64,000 nucleotides of DNA from Ascaphus truei (GCA_036426205.1 CM071579.1:20340891-20404890); one strand, 5' to 3'. Counted from the stretch's first letter, positions 12,711 to 26,979 are shown. Translations and numbers: made by a program. Notes: generated by a model from the sequence alone, not told the origin.

Positions 12711-15700
12711 TTCTACCCAGTATGATATGTTAAAAAAAAATAAATGATTACAAGATACTGTGTCATCACGCTACGTTTGTCCTGCCTTGCCCTCTAGACT
12801 TCATCTATTGACTACTTGAAGCAGGCTTCATGGCACACCGTTAGTGCATGAGTTCGGGATTGATTTACAGTACACCTCCCTACAAGACAACCAAAGGATT
12901 ATGAGAATGGGTAATCGGAGTGGTGGATTAACAACTTCATTTGTTAAATTGTTTTTAATCTGAGCCGGTAATGGGGTGGTTCTTGGGGGCCATGGATGTC
13001 GATCCGATGTATCCCTGACATAATGGTTTCCCGAGATACTGGTAGCTGGGACACACGCCAGATAGGAAGGAATACTTGCTGGGGTGCGACGATAAAGATG
13101 TCCATTAGGGTTGTTCTGGCAGAACACCGGAGATTGACGTATCATTGCAAGTGCGGTGGGCGAGCCATATTTGCTAATCATTTATTTATCTTTATTTTGT
13201 GTAGTAATTGTTTCCACAGTTATAGACATAGTACGTGAGACTTGCACGTAAGATAGTTGAGTGAGCGGCTTATAGGTGTTGCACTGCGACCCTTTCTCTT
13301 GAGGCCTCACAGTCAACAGCCACAGTGAGATCAGCTGAAGCTGTGCTTGGAAGTGATGGAAAATTCTTGTTACATTGTTGCATTGGTACATTCCACTCTA
13401 ATGGAAGAACTTTACTATGTAAGCTAATGGCCAGAAGTCCTGCATAAGCGGCAACAGTATCCGTGTACTAACTAGGTATGGATTGCGTCTATGTATGACT
13501 GTAATTGACCTTACCACAAAATGATATTGATCAAGATGCAAATTTTGTGGATTTTCAAGCAATCACCACCTCCTTGAATGTATTCACCTAGCTGCAGGGG
13601 GCTCTCAAGGGACTACTGTATTGCTGTGTCCTGGGAGTGAATCGTTATGTGCGTGACCATGAGCGCGCCGCTCTCTCCAAGGGAACGAATTTGCTAAAAA
13701 ATATGGTGGTATTTTTACTCCTTATTACCATACTATATGATTTGCACATAATGCTGTAATGTAATTCCAAAATTGCTTAGTAAATATTGCAAATGCCACA
13801 GGCGTGTATTGTAAAAAAAAAAATATAAGCCATACCCCAGCCATCAATCTTAATGGATAGGGGGAGGTTCAGTGCTGCAACTGTCAGTGGGGCGGGGGGG
13901 GGCACGAGGTGTGAGATGTGTCTGGGTGGGGGACCCGCGGCTGTTAAAGAGGCCGCCCGCAGCCTTCCCCCGAAGCATTTAAAAATAAGATGACCTGGAG
14001 GTCTGATAGTATTTGATGGTTGGCTGGTCTGCTGTAACTTGTACTTACCTCTCTGGCCGAGCTCGCTCAGGGATACAAATGGCCTAAAAGCAGGTGCCGA
14101 GTTTGGTTTTGGTTTTGCATGTTGCTGTGTGACATGCACCGGGACCTGGTCATTTGTGCCGGGAAGCCAGAGCCGGTGCAGAGGGGGGGGGCAGGGCGTG
14201 GGGGGCGGGGCCGCAATCCAGAGGGAATAGCGGGCGGTCACCTCTGGTCAGAAGAAACTTTTACGCATCCCCTGTCCTTATATGGATACAATAAATAGGA
14301 TAAGGGGTGCGAGGCGGGTGGCATCACAAGCACAAACCTTTAAAGAATCCATGGAGGTCGTTCTAATTGTAAGTTTTTTTTTTTCGAAAGGCTGCGCAGT
14401 TATTAAAGGTTTTTCAAACGCACTGACCTCAGTGTAATTAATAAAAAACGCCAAATCACTAATCTCAAGTTCTGGAATTCACCTCTTACTCATGTAAAAT
14501 TATGTAACTTTTGTGTGGATTGGGGTACAGACATTGCCATTAATTGTAGAGTGAGTAACCGATACTGAGCGCTTCCATATGGGCATTTTTGACAGGGTCA
14601 ACATTTCAATGATGTTTTCCTCCTTTCCATCACAAGGAACATTTGGATTGTTATGAGATATTTTAATAAAAAGAATGTAAGGGCAATCCAATAAACTTCT
14701 GAGCCACCATAAATTCTGAGCCTAATCTATCGGATATGATCTTTGTTTTAGTTCCCAAATAGTTGAGCTGTTGATCAATATTTGTGTTTTTAAATACAAT
14801 TCCGCTCGCCAGAAAAGTAGAGCATTTTACCTTGAGTATTCAGAGTGGATTAGTGGATAGATTGGTGGGCGGAAGAGATACCGGTCATGGCTTCTTACTG
14901 CCTGCCAAACTTAACCCATGATACTGTGTTGAATATGTTTCAGTAAAAAAAAAACAAAATAGGTGGTTTTCTAATTGTATAAAGTAAGAAGAAGAATTGT
15001 AGCCACCAACACTTTGTAATGAGGGCGGTGAGGGAGGAAGACATGTTCATAGTGGTTGATCCAGTCAAATGAAGTGCAACCCGTCTTCTTCAATACTTCC
15101 CTGCATTCATAGGCATATATTATATACAAAAGTTGTTTAAAGAATTGCAACAAGTGATGCCTGTCTGAATTTTAGATTATCGGAATGTGTATCAGAATTG
15201 TAATAGGGTAGGCGGAATGGGTCATGGTGCGTTTTATTGAACCCTACTGATGCATACAAAGTGGTTTTTTCAGAGTTGAAAGAGGCTTACAAATTGCGGA
15301 CACTTTTTTTCCCATAGATCTGATTTTATCACCTGTGATGGGATGAGGGAAAAGAAGGGAGAAGACGGAAGAGAATGAATTTTGGCGGGTGTGTGTTTTG
15401 TTGTACTTTGTGGGTGGTTCTTGGTCCAAAGTACAAAATAATTGTGGGAGAGTAGATGGGTTAGCAAGCAGGGAACTTCTGTTGCAATAGAGAATCCTTT
15501 AGTCGTAGTTGGGATTTATTTTTAGGCAAAGTATAAATATGGAAATGGGGTGGCTGGCTCACTCTAAAAAATGGAGGCGAGATGATCGGTATCTTGCAAA
15601 CATGCTGTTTTGTCTTGTTATAATGGATTAGCATATTCAGCACATTTCACGTTGCCGAATGTAAAAAAGGTTAGTTTGCCAAATCAAGTAACAACACTGA

Positions 15701-18149
15701 GAGGAAGATGATCAGTAAGTGCTTAGACTTTAGAAATTATTTTCCTTGACTTGGGTTGTTTAGGGCATCTTCGGTACACCTGATAGTCCCATAATTGTCT
15801 TTCCTGATCTTTGTTTTCCTGCTATTCTCCCGGGGACACCATCTTCTTTTTCCAGGCTCAGTAGCAGCAGCAGTATCACGCTCAGACTCCACAGTGACTA
15901 GAGAGACCAGGTGGGTGGTAAGTCACTTGCTAGTGAGTGGCAGCTCCTACGGCTGTATGAGAAAGTATGGCTTACATTTGCCTTTGCGCGCCCGTTCAGT
16001 GCTGCTATCTGCTGCTGCGAGTGTGAGTACGCAGTTTTGGATGTGATTTCCCAACGCGATGCGTTTCCATGTTGTACCTGGATATATCATTATTTTTCAC
16101 CCCCTCTTCCCACCCAGACACTTGTGGGCATTGCTTGCTCATTGAGGGTGATAAAACTGCTTGCTCATCCATTTGAAAGTAACAAGCTTGGTTAAAATGG
16201 AGTGATAGAATTCTGTAGTTTACTCCTAGAAAAACATGCCTGATGCAATGCTTTTTTCTGCCTAGCTTTTTGTTATTGTTATTGTAAATTTGTTCAGAAA
16301 ACTCTTGTCGGACCCCTAGAAGTGAAGGAAAGTGTGTTGGCTGCCAGAGAATTATTATAGGGTGTGTCACCATTGCCATTTCAGAGGCGTAACAGTAATG
16401 GCTTTTCAAATATTTGTAGTACAAGGTGGGCCAAGCAGAGTTCTAACAAGTGACCCGCCTTCTTGTGAGAGACCTGCAGGAGCTAAGGAGGCAATAGATA
16501 GGGAAGGATTGTACGGTGTGTGTTTAGTGTGTAGTGTTGGGGGCGGGGTTGGTGTGCTCCCGCCCCCCACATGAAGGTGGGGGGCGGAGGTATATTGAAC
16601 GTTCTGGACAAATTTAAAAAGGGTTTTTTAAGGTCTGATCAAGGTTTTTAACGAAGGTGTCATTTGCCATGTGTTGTTTTTTCTACGTGAACGTGATGGA
16701 AGTTGAAGTTGGCTCTTTTGTAGGAGGTTCCAAGCTTGTCTTCAGATGACCCTCGGGAACAGGCTTTAGGAAATAGTATTTCAATCAGATGTACATTTAT
16801 TTAGTACTTTGAGTATGATTTGGTTTGGGGACAACAAAAAATCAGTCTCCATGCAGGAGGGTTTGATGAATCTTGTTCTGGAAATCAATTAATTAATTTA
16901 AATGCTGATTTCTAACTGCGTTCTTGTTTTTGTTTTTCGTTTCTGCATGTGTACTGTTCCAAACACGATTCTTGCTTTGCGCCTTCTCCACTCACTCCAT
17001 CAATAGCTAAGTATTTACATTGCGGTTTTGGAGGAAGCTATTCATATTTGGTTTCGGTTTATGCTACAAAAACGATGCCTGTGGATGTTTGAAAAGAAAA
17101 GGTCGTGCGGCCGTGTGCACACTTTTGCAACATTGTGGACTTGTTGGTCTTACAGGCAGTCCTCGGTTATCCCGAATGGAATCCGTTCAGGATGTGCGTT
17201 GGATAGTTGTGTGTGAAACCGTGGTAAATGTGAGTCCCATGTTAATCGAGTACCTGTATTGGCTATCAATTTAAGGGCAAGTTCGTTAGTAGTAACGGCG
17301 TTACAAGTTATGATGCCTGTTTTTTTTTAATTGTAAAGGGGTGACGGGCTCCGGTTCGTTTTGGATAATTTTGGTATGCAGTTTTAATTCCACATGTGGC
17401 AAAGTTAATTGTTTGGTTTGAATGCTGTTTGGCAAACAATGTAAATGACCCTTTGTACAACTGTTTTTTTTGATTTGTGTTGTAGCAATATTTCACTCCG
17501 ACTTTCTTGCTACACGAGTTAATTTGAGAAATAACTGGCACATTTTTTGTTTCTACGCACTAGGACAGTGACTTGGACCACATACTATGATTGTCGTTGT
17601 TTATACACAATATATTTCCTCATGGAGTGATAATGTGGTTCTCTTGATCTCTTCTACGCTGTCAAGCTGGCCTCCTACCTAAGGATTAATTGCAGTGCTA
17701 CCTCCACTTTAATTGCAAGATCAAGCAGGTGTGGTTGTGAGGGTCTTGACATAGACATTTTGTAAGCAGCCAAGATGGTCTTCTTGATTATACTGACATC
17801 CTTTCTGTCTCCTATTTTTTTCTAAAGCTAAGACCATGTCAGTGCTGCGCTCAAGTCAGTGCCACTGTTCACACAGTGTTTCGATTTTTGGATCATAATT
17901 TAATGACAGTGCCAGGGGGATGTGGGGATATTAATTTCTGATGGCACAGAAATTGAAGTTCATCTTGTGAGGGAAAAAAAGGTATTCAGTTTATTTATTT
18001 CAGGAGCTACTTTACAACCATTTGTAATAGTGGCTTTGCTTTGTGACTTATTTGTATGTGTGTGCATGTTACTTATGAGTGTATTTTAACTTTGTAGGTC
18101 ATCCTGTGTCAGTAAGTTCGAGCTACACAATTGTGTCTTTGGCCTAGGC
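12711..18149. other. AT-richer unclassified sequence
   Basis: The strong skew fades at about 12.7 kb and the sequence becomes AT-rich with short homopolymers. There is a local G-rich patch at about 13890-14220. I recognise no transposable element, tandem array or exon here. The short open frames lack any domain signature. Confidence 0.4.
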
Positions 18150-19143
18150 AAAAGAAGGGTTCCCAGATAAGATGGCTGAGATGCAGCGCGGGTTGACGAT
18201 GGAGAAGGATGGAACGCACTAGGAAGCGAAACTGACAGGGAAGAAGAAGAAAGAAAAGGCAAGAGCAGAAACTGGAGAGGAGAGGCAGACTAGAAAGAAA
18301 TGGATGAGGGAGATGAGAAAAGATTACTTAAAGCACGTAGTAAGTATATGAAAAGCTGCAGAGAGTTCACCACATTCCCCACTTCCATGATCAGAGACGG
18401 CGCGGGTTGGCGAAGAGCTCTGGTGTATGGCCTCGACATTGGGAGGTCTTCATTTGATGATGCTGAAGAAATTCGCTTGATGCCCATGGAAGATATTAAT
18501 TGGGGGCAGCCAAGGGGAGGACGCACAGACTCCCACAGCCCAACCATATTGTGGAAGGTCACAAAAACTGGGATCGGTTTTGTCTCGTAACCGATTTTTA
18601 TATCCTACTCTTCTAAAAGGAATAATCTCCGTGTGTCTGGTTTGCCCTCGTTCTACTATCCCATCAGGAATGTATGAAACATTACAAGTGGGTTTGTGGT
18701 GTTGAGAAATCGTAAGGCTATGGTCTCTCAAATATGTTCTCTGCTTCAGGCAAGGGAACACCAGTCACTGCTTGAGAAGTTGTCTGGGTTGGAGAAGAAG
18801 GTAATTGTTGGAGGAGTGGCGGAGTGGACTTGCTGGCCAAAGACAGGAACAAGAGAAACTTGGACGATCTAATTGGAGCTTGAAGAGCGATAGGAAACGA
18901 GCTGAGAAACTTCGCAGAGGAAAAGAGGAAGGAAAAAAAAGACACAGATGGTATTATTCTGAGAGAGCACCATTCATTGGGAGTGTAGGGGATGTAAGAA
19001 TCGGTGAAATGGCAGTTAGAACATGGGAATGTACAGTAGTCTGCTTCTGTCTAATACATACGACAGGCCCTGCGCAACAAGAAAGACCAAGGAAAGTCAA
19101 GAGCAATGGGTGTTGTACTAGAATCTGGTCTAAGCAGATGTAA
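18150..19143 (+). other. purine-rich segment with weak open frames
   Basis: This segment stands out by runs of G and A on the plus strand (around 18230-18310 and 18880-18960). It contains two open frames, 18300-18590 (96 codons) and 18805-19143 (112 codons), that are charged (Lys, Arg, Glu). Charged coiled-coil-like composition is typical of purine-rich DNA, and I could not match either to a family. They could be remnants of a LINE ORF1-type protein, but there is no motif to support this. Confidence 0.25.
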
Positions 19144-22100
19144 GGAGGACAAGTAACAAAAAAATTCCTAGTTGTAGAAATTCTTCTGAGGGATCCCCCA
19201 ATCATTCTTACACCTTAATGCTGCTTTAAAGCCGTCTAGATATACACAATATAATTAGACCATGTCTATCTATGTAATTCCTATTAAAAAGGCTGCTCAA
19301 AGCTCCACAAATACAATTATTTATAAACCCGTACATATTTTGGTTTATTCAGAAGGAGGAGATATTGTATACAAGATTGTTGCTGTTTTGGCCAAATACA
19401 TTGACCATGTCCCATCTTGCAATTTCCCAAAGGGTAGGTCCAACCGTATAATAAAAAGGTTACCTTTTTACATTGAACGCTAAACTTTCCTATTGCGTTC
19501 TCTTCATATTTATGGGAAAGTGTAGGTTATGTCTACCTCTAGAGACAAAAAGTCACACCACAGGAATGAATAGTTTTCGTCAAGGGAACATTAAATAATC
19601 CTCAAATTCATTGGAGTTGTAAAGGAAGGGTTGTTGTTCAGAGCCAGGTTGAGGATACCATATGTGCCACCCCTGAATGGCCTTTACATAGGTAAATCAA
19701 ACGGTGTGAAGTGGGAAAAATGATTGGAATTTATCTGTAGTGTTTTGGTCACTAGTTTAGGTAGTTTATGTGGCGTTGGATTTTCCTTTTCTCTTTTTTG
19801 TTAATTAGGTGAGAATAATTGAAAGGTTTGGGATAGGGATGGTATTGCTTTTAATGCTAAACAAAAAGGTGGTGGTGACGGACATAAAATAGTAATTTGG
19901 GTTAAGAGAATTGAGTGTTTGCACATATGTTCATTTAAATTGCTTGTGACACACCCGTCAATTGCTCAAAATCTCAGAGGGACAGTTGACATGACATCAC
20001 GAAAACGGCGCAGGGGATGGTGTATTTAGTGTATGTGTAGACCCTGCCAGTGGTATTATTTACGCTTCATGAAAATAAAAAGCGTTTTTTTTTTATATTT
20101 GGAAGGAAGTGTGCCAAGTGTTTTGAAGAATTGTTTGGGTTGTTATTTGGCGCTCTGGTAGGCTGGTCTATTTTGCGCGTGCACTCTTTTCAGACAAGGC
20201 AGAGCCAGTAGACAGAGGGGACCGGTTATGTAAGTCGAGGTTATGTTTTATTCCGCACATGAGGTTGATTGGGTATTTCCACAGCAAGAACGTTATGGGA
20301 TCCACTGAGAGAAGATACACCAGCTTACAGGGGGAGGGCTCAGGGCAAACCAAAAAAGTTGAAAGAAAGGTGGACCTGCTGATCGGCGAGCAAAGTTGAG
20401 GTTAGTCCTTATTTTAAGTAGGACTTGTTTCATGTGGATCTGCGGTTTTGCTTCTAATTATTTGTTTTGCTTTAGTTGAGCTAATAATTTAGTGAAATAG
20501 TACATAGACAGAGTCAGCATTCTATAGCCGAAAATTGAAGGAGAACAGGTTGTATATTGTATATGTGAGAAACGGTTCTGTAGATTAGAGGACATTCTCA
20601 TACAGGTGTTGTAGTCAATTTGTTTTAATTCTGTACAGATTTGACCAACCAGGAAGTCCTGCGAGCTTAAAACGCATATGGTTTTAGGGTTGGGGACACA
20701 AGAAACTTGTCTAGGTTTGTTGATCGAGTTGCGTTTACTGGACATTTAGAGATGTCCAGCTATTGGTCGGCAGTAGAAACCTGGTTGCAACGATCAGCCC
20801 CTTAATGACGTGCTGTTTCTATGGCCTGTGGTAGTGAGGGGTTCTCTGAGCGTTTAACAATAGCGGCGGTTGAGCGCATATCAGACATCACTGGTTTCTA
20901 GAAATTCTGCTTTCTTTTAAAGTAGAAATGGGCTCATGAGAGCTGAGCTTGGACAACCATAAGATTAGGTTGGGTTGAGTTTTGGTACTGCGAATGTACA
21001 AGTGATAACTAGGGGTATCCTATAACCTTGTAAGTGGGGAAAAAATGTCTTCAGACTTTAAATGAGCAAGTTTATAGGCATAAGCACCCCCTTTTTTATC
21101 TGCGATCAAAATAGAAAGACCTATTGCATGAGAAATAAACTAGAGGAATATTTCAGTTAGGTTGACATGCCGAACTTCCGCAGGATGATTAGGGAGTGCT
21201 GAGGAATTTCACGTTCAAAGTGCTTGTTTCCACCTAATGTAATGTAGATGGTTCTGCCTCAATAGACAAAACGACGGTAGTAAAATTTGTTCTTGGTCCA
21301 AAAATGACTTATTTGGATATTATTTTCCATAGTCGGTGGCTTTTATACAGCACTGAAAAAGTTAATCCGTATCAAAGTAACAGTGTTAAGATAAGCATTA
21401 TTTGAAAGGACAATTGTTATTCTATTAGAGTGCAGATCTGCAACAAGAGCCACCAAAGGGAAATTGATAGGGATTTGCTGGAGGAATATCGACAGATGAG
21501 CCGGGGAGTTGCGACTTCGAATGAATATCATTTGATAATTTTATTCCTCAGGAAGGAATATGCACGGTAAAGTGCCATAAAATGTCCTTTTGTTATCTTG
21601 GGGTATTAGTTACTAATGTATATAGGAATCAAGACTGCCGTGTTGGGCAGATATGCTGTTGAAATAGGGAGATAAAGTTAAGATATGGGTTCTTTTGATA
21701 TAGTGGTTCCTGTTCCTATATTGTACTACCACAGGTTTAAAAATAAACGATTATAGAAAGATCTCACGACATACCTAAAGAAACACATCAGGTATACTTA
21801 ATGAGCTGCGTATTCTCAAGTTGGAAATTGCATACCTTGTAACATTATGTGGCAATAATCTAATGAGCTCAGGAGAGGAGAGTGTGAAAAGGAGGAAGAG
21901 TCCGTCTGAAAAGCTCAAAGGCACCTATGAGCTATGGCGTATGCACAATAATATGAGTGAGCGGGGTAGAGGAGAGTAAATAGGGAGAGAGTATTGGAGA
22001 CGTAAAATGCTGCTGAAACTCTAAGATCAAGACGAAGTACATAATGTAAAGTGACAGTACGATGAGCAGAGGATTCAGCTGGAGTTGCAAAGACTCACGC

Positions 22101-24609
22101 ACCCCATGAAGCCGTACTCCGGAGCTTTCTGCACTCTCGTCCTGGTCCACGCTTGTGTGTCCAAGTATCAGGACAGTGCGACGACTCCCGCGGGAGGACG
22201 GGCATGAGATCTCGAGCTCAATGAGAGTGGAATTACTGAAGAAAGTGACGAGCGAGGGGTATCAAGAGCCTTGTTTGATGAAATCCCATCTTTGAGGCAC
22301 TTTGGTCATAATTCATTTTTTTCCTGCAGTCTGATAAAAATACTTTTTGGGATCGTACACACCAAAGCGATGATGTAAAAGGCGGGCTCTTACAAGGTTT
22401 GCAGGAGAACTCTCATAGTGTCCGATTCCTAAGAGTAAATCAAGGATAAGCAGATATTGGATCGGCAGGTCCAAAGAGTATATGAGGCCTTGACCATGGT
22501 AAGTCGCATACAAGGGGCTTATTGCCGATGTAGCAGGTTAAATGGGGAGATCTTGTAGCCTAAACCCCATAGGCCTTGATGTCATATGACTTACTAGCAG
22601 CTATACATTGGTGACGTGTTTACTGTAGTCATTTTTTTTTTATGTTATTAGCAACAAGGGTGACTTCCTCTTGTTATTGAGTATCTGGAACTGACTGATT
22701 CTTCGAAAAAAAAAGCCTTTTGTTTTACCTAATACTTGCCCCATATGTTTTGTTTCATGTATTTCATTTTAAGGGAAAGGATGTGAATAATTATGTTTCA
22801 CTGAATGGAGCTATTGGAGAGAATGGCCAAACTGGTAGGCATTTTTCTACAATTTATTACTAACAAATGGTATTCAGTTGGTTAAATTAGCTAAATAAAT
22901 CTGACGTGTCTCCTTTTGTTTTTTTTTCATCTTTCTGCTAAGAGAAGTGTGTTGCATAGCACTGAGTAAACATATGAGGAACTACATGAAAGCCCTGGGA
23001 ACTGACAAGAAAGAGAAAGGATGTAAGATAAATATGTACCTCAGACATTGTCAGTGGTTTCAGGTGTCTTATACCTCTCTTATAAAGGCGTTCCGGGTAG
23101 ACTAGTCGCAAACACTTGGATAGTTTTAAGTACATTGAATAGTTTTGGGGTCTGTTTTGGCGCAAAGAAGGGTTAACCCTGAGGTACAAATCGATATTGT
23201 GTGTGAGGCCACAAAGGATGCAAGTGAATTTAGTGGACCAGGAAATGGTAGATAGTGGAGGGTAATAAATGCGGTTTTGTTAGTTTCTTTTCAGGTCAGC
23301 AGCACCCTGTAGCAGAATGCTGTTTGGAAGAATCAACGAGTAAATCTGGAGTGTGGCTTCGGTAATCGAGATTGAGCACTGAACTGTGTCATTATTGGCT
23401 AATGTAGTGGACTTTGTTTCAATTGTTCTGCTTTTAGTATGTTTTAAGTGCCAGGATTAGCAGTGACTAAAAACATGTATTTACCTTATCGAAAACGGAT
23501 TTTTGTTGTTTGGTAGAAATAATTCTTACTGACATAGTGTTCTTGTTGGGGTTATCACATCCAGATCGGGCCCATTGGTCTTCCCAATTTATATTCGTAT
23601 ATATATGCCCATTTGGTATTTATGCCGACTTCACAACTTCGGTTGCCTATTCTTTTTCAGTACCCTCCACGTTCTCTCCCTCCCCTGTTGATAGTGGGGA
23701 TGTTTGCTCTCACGTGTATTTGGCATACACAGAGGGAGGTCTTCGTCTAGTTCTTTCAACTGGTTGGTTGTGAGAGACCCTAGCGCGAACTTTCCAAAAG
23801 GAGGCCAAAGGACAAAGTCAGGACCCCCAATAACCTGGAAAGCAAGGTTTGCCCATATCAGGTGTCGGTTATTGGACCTTCATTCGGGTTTGATTCCCCA
23901 ACGAAGCGTTTATTTATGCACGTTTCCACATTTATTCAATAGACCATTGCCAAAGACCCCGGGACTCACAAGGGTGGAAGGCTGAAAAAATTCTAATGAA
24001 TTTGATCTTTAATAGTGTCGGCCTGTTAAATCACCGGATTCTATTTGTCATTGTCCTATTTCGATGAGAAATTTTGTCTTTGTATAGTTAAAGCATTGTA
24101 GCATAGTCCATGATTTGGCCAGTTTTTTGGACAATACAGTAGTTGCAATAAGAGCCTAATAATTTGTGGGTGGGATTGGAAAGTTTACTTTCCTCTAGGA
24201 GCCATCCAAGGTAACCAAGTAGTACAAATTGTGAATACAATTATTCTGCGTCCAACCTGTAATGTAAAATGTGTAAAAATGTTGTGCATGTTTGCAATTA
24301 GAATTTCTACCCAAGTATAGGGGCACGCAGGATTATTCCCGATTGCGATTAGGAATTTCTAAGGTAGCTTTATCACCTTGGCTTTGTCTGGCTTGGTTAA
24401 AGAGTCCAGTAGTTACCATCGACGGTTGCAGTGTTTTCAGGTGTCTTGGTTTAGTACTTCGGATAATTAGCCTTATGCCAGTTCGTTTGTGTATTGTATT
24501 GTATGTTCTTTTTGTATTATAGCGCCAAAAGTCGGTACCGGCCGCGGAAATAAGTACGTAGTCACATGGACTATTTACAATTAGTAATGATATACAATAA
24601 CGTCTTAGG

Positions 24610-24611
<2 letters not shown>
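19144..24611. other. AT-rich unclassified sequence
   Basis: This is over 5 kb of AT-rich DNA without recognisable coding domains, tandem repeats or transposon ends. Transposons are dense to the right of about 24.6 kb, so their apparent absence here is notable. Confidence 0.4.

Positions 24612-24654
<43 letters not shown>
24612..24654. repeat. (TG)n microsatellite
   Basis: An uninterrupted TG dinucleotide run of about 43 bases. It lies at the point where the sequence changes from unrecognisable DNA to transposon-rich DNA. Confidence 0.98.
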
Positions 24655-24655
<1 letters not shown>

Positions 24656-24749
24656 ACACCTTTCACCATTGTGGCCAGTATTTTTGGAGAAGCCGCCTGG
24701 CAACCCTAGCTCAGGAAGAGGAGCTGCTTTAATTAGGATGGATAAAAGC
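24655..24749. other. unclassified unique sequence
   Basis: Short unique stretch between the microsatellite and the tandem duplication; nothing recognised. Confidence 0.4.
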
Positions 24750-24848
24750 CCCCTATGCAATATTGTGTGACGCTGCGTCTCGAGGACGGGGAGCCCCTGT
24801 GCAATATTCTGTGACGCTGCGTCTCGAGGACGGGGAGCCCCTATGCCC
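24750..24848. repeat. 44-bp tandem duplication (~2.2 copies)
   Basis: A 44-base unit beginning CCCCTATGCAATATT and ending CTCGAGGACGGGGAG occurs twice in a row, with two single-base differences, and is followed by the first bases of a third copy. It contains several CpG sites. Confidence 0.9.
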
Positions 24849-25547
24849 CATTCATGAGAACCGGGTTTCCCTGACACAGAGAAGCAGCTTCACGGCACAT
24901 GGATCAAGCGATGTGTCCAGGATCTGCCGGGACAGAACCCAACTGGCTTATATTAAAACCCCTCGCCCGGCCTCTGGAGATGACCAGCTACAACTCCACG
25001 CCCAACCCAAACATCTCCCCCGACAGCGCTGTGCGGGGCAAACAGGCCCCAGCTTTTACTAAACCATTACACATTAACAGGAAACCTCGGCCGTGCTTCA
25101 TCGAGCAATACCACTAATCGCCCCAGTGTGCTGGGTCCTCAGTGTCCCAACGGGTATTAACCCTTACCCGCCCGATCAGAGGCACGGAGCCCCCCCTGGC
25201 CAGAAGGACACTGGGATCCCCACATCCTCACTACTTTCCCCCCACCCCCAATAGCTTACAATACCAGCAAGGCCACATACACCCCACAAACCCCGCCGCA
25301 GGGGTCCCGCCCTTCCCATTGTGTCACGCACTTCTAGGCCCACGATGGAGGCCCCGCAAAAGGAGGCACGAGGACCTCCCCCACGCAATTCACAAAAGGT
25401 AGCCCCCTTGCCCCCCCGCTAACATGCAGGGCCTACACCCCTCCTGCAACACTGGCACCCACATAAGGACAGGGAGTGCGGACGCATTGAAATGTTATAA
25501 TGCTTTGCAAAGCAAGGAGGGCCATGTGAAGAAGTGTCCCCATAGAG
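24849..25547. other. unclassified GC-rich sequence
   Basis: C-rich sequence with open frames of 72 to 99 codons on the plus strand that show no domain and no clear splice sites. I cannot support a gene here. Confidence 0.35.
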
Positions 25548-25707
25548 CAGGAGCGGCCAACACCAGTCCCTCAAGGGCCACCAACAGGTCCGGCGTTAAG
25601 GATATCCCTGCTTCAGCACAGGTGGCTCAGTCACCTGTGCTGAAGCAGAAATACCCTTAAACACCTGATCTGCTGGTGGCCCTTGAAGACTGGAGTTGGC
25701 CTCCCTG
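25548..25707. mobile_element. palindromic hAT-like MITE (160 bp)
   Basis: The two halves are inverted copies. The left arm reads GCGGCCAACACCAGTCCCTC and then AAGGGCCACCAACAGG. The right arm carries the complement, ending GGAGTTGGCCTCCCTG. The middle is a near-perfect hairpin around CTTCAGCACAGGTGGCTCAG. CAG...CTG ends fit hAT non-autonomous elements. Flanking 8-mers CCATAGAG and CTGTAAAG match at only 5 of 8 positions, so the target duplication is decayed or absent. A partial copy of the same family lies at 51728-51835. There is no coding capacity. Confidence 0.75.
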
Positions 25708-26979
25708 CTGTAAAGACACCAAAAAGAAAATCAAACACGAACCGCTTATCAATATAATCAAACTTCATTCAAATAATTAAAATCGCTCATCAAGTCAAAG
25801 TTTTAGCTGCTTAAATTCCTGGAAAAACACTTTTTATTTTGACTGCCCTGAGCGGTCTTTTTTTTAAGTCGCACGTGCCACCGACGGCCCGGCCCGGCCC
25901 ATCGTTACAAACGCAGGACGCAGAAGCGGAGAGAACGCGAGACCAAAAACGGTACCTGCGGATTCCACGACTCGCAGACAGTCTTATCACCAGGCAGGTG
26001 GGATAAAGGGGGAGATACTCGTCCATTCGGTTCAAAATATCCCCCGTTGTCAGCCCGCTTCGGTCCTGGGAGGGACTGCCCGTGTAACGCTGTCTGTGCC
26101 ACTGCGCAATGCAAGGAGTCGCAGGTCCTCCCCGGCACGGACGGGGTTAAACACCAGTGCTAAGCATCTTTCGACTTCAAAATGGAACAGTGCAGGTAGT
26201 GCGGGTCGTTCCTACCGGGAAACACCGCGGGAACCGGTCAGAGCAGCTATGGGACACTGGATTTTCTTGTAGACGGGTCCCCTACCCGTTACTTTCCGCA
26301 GCCGGTCGCGCCCATCTCTAGAAGCAGCTGTTCCGGTTTGGCCATCGCTGGTTAACATGCTCCAGAATAGAGTGGTGGCGAGTACGCCATTCCAAGCCCC
26401 CGACCCGCTCCTTTAAAACTTTTCAGTGCCAGAGGGACAGGGTGCATGAAGGGTTAATGACATGTGACTTTAATCTTCTTAGCGCAGGGACTGCCCGGTC
26501 ATTAAAGCGACAGTGCACATTTTCCTCGGCCAGAAAGAGCGATGGTTATTAACTGCCAGAAAAATCGATGTGCAGAACCGTGTAGGACGCACAGTGTGCC
26601 CATACATTGCCAGGTTGCACCGCCACCTCCGGAGACGAAATATTCAATAGGGGCTGAATTGTACCCAAGCAAGGGGAAAACTGCTTCAGAGCGGGATGCA
26701 TACATTCCCTGGTCCTGGCATATTGTGGGATTTTTCAGATTCCCCTCACTAACCTCAATTCTAACACAGTAATACCCAACAAAGCAGACATTAGATACAT
26801 TAGGGGGTTTGGCGTCAGTGTCTGGTGAAGGTTTTAGGGCATCAGGGGTAGAAGATTTCGACTAGTGGCAACGCCAAGTCATACTCGGTTTTACATTCCA
26901 GTGTTTTAAATAGGGGGTCCGCGGGCGTCTCTAAAGGGTTCATTTGAAAATTGTACCAAATACAGAAGAATTGAAAATG
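25708..26979. other. unclassified sequence with a CpG-containing patch
   Basis: The stretch at about 25860-25960 is CpG-rich. The rest has no recognised repeat. Short open frames on both strands lack domains and flanking splice signals that I would trust. Confidence 0.35.

Noticed and set aside
18300..18590. 96-codon charged frame as a host gene or LINE ORF1
   Set aside because: Purine-rich DNA gives Lys/Arg/Glu peptides by itself. No coiled-coil heptads or RNA-binding motif could be made out, so it is noted only as a weak feature.
24763..25660. Possible host exons in the GC-rich stretch after the TG microsatellite
   Set aside because: Open frames are short and have neither recognisable domains nor consistent splice sites. 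Part of the region is a MITE.
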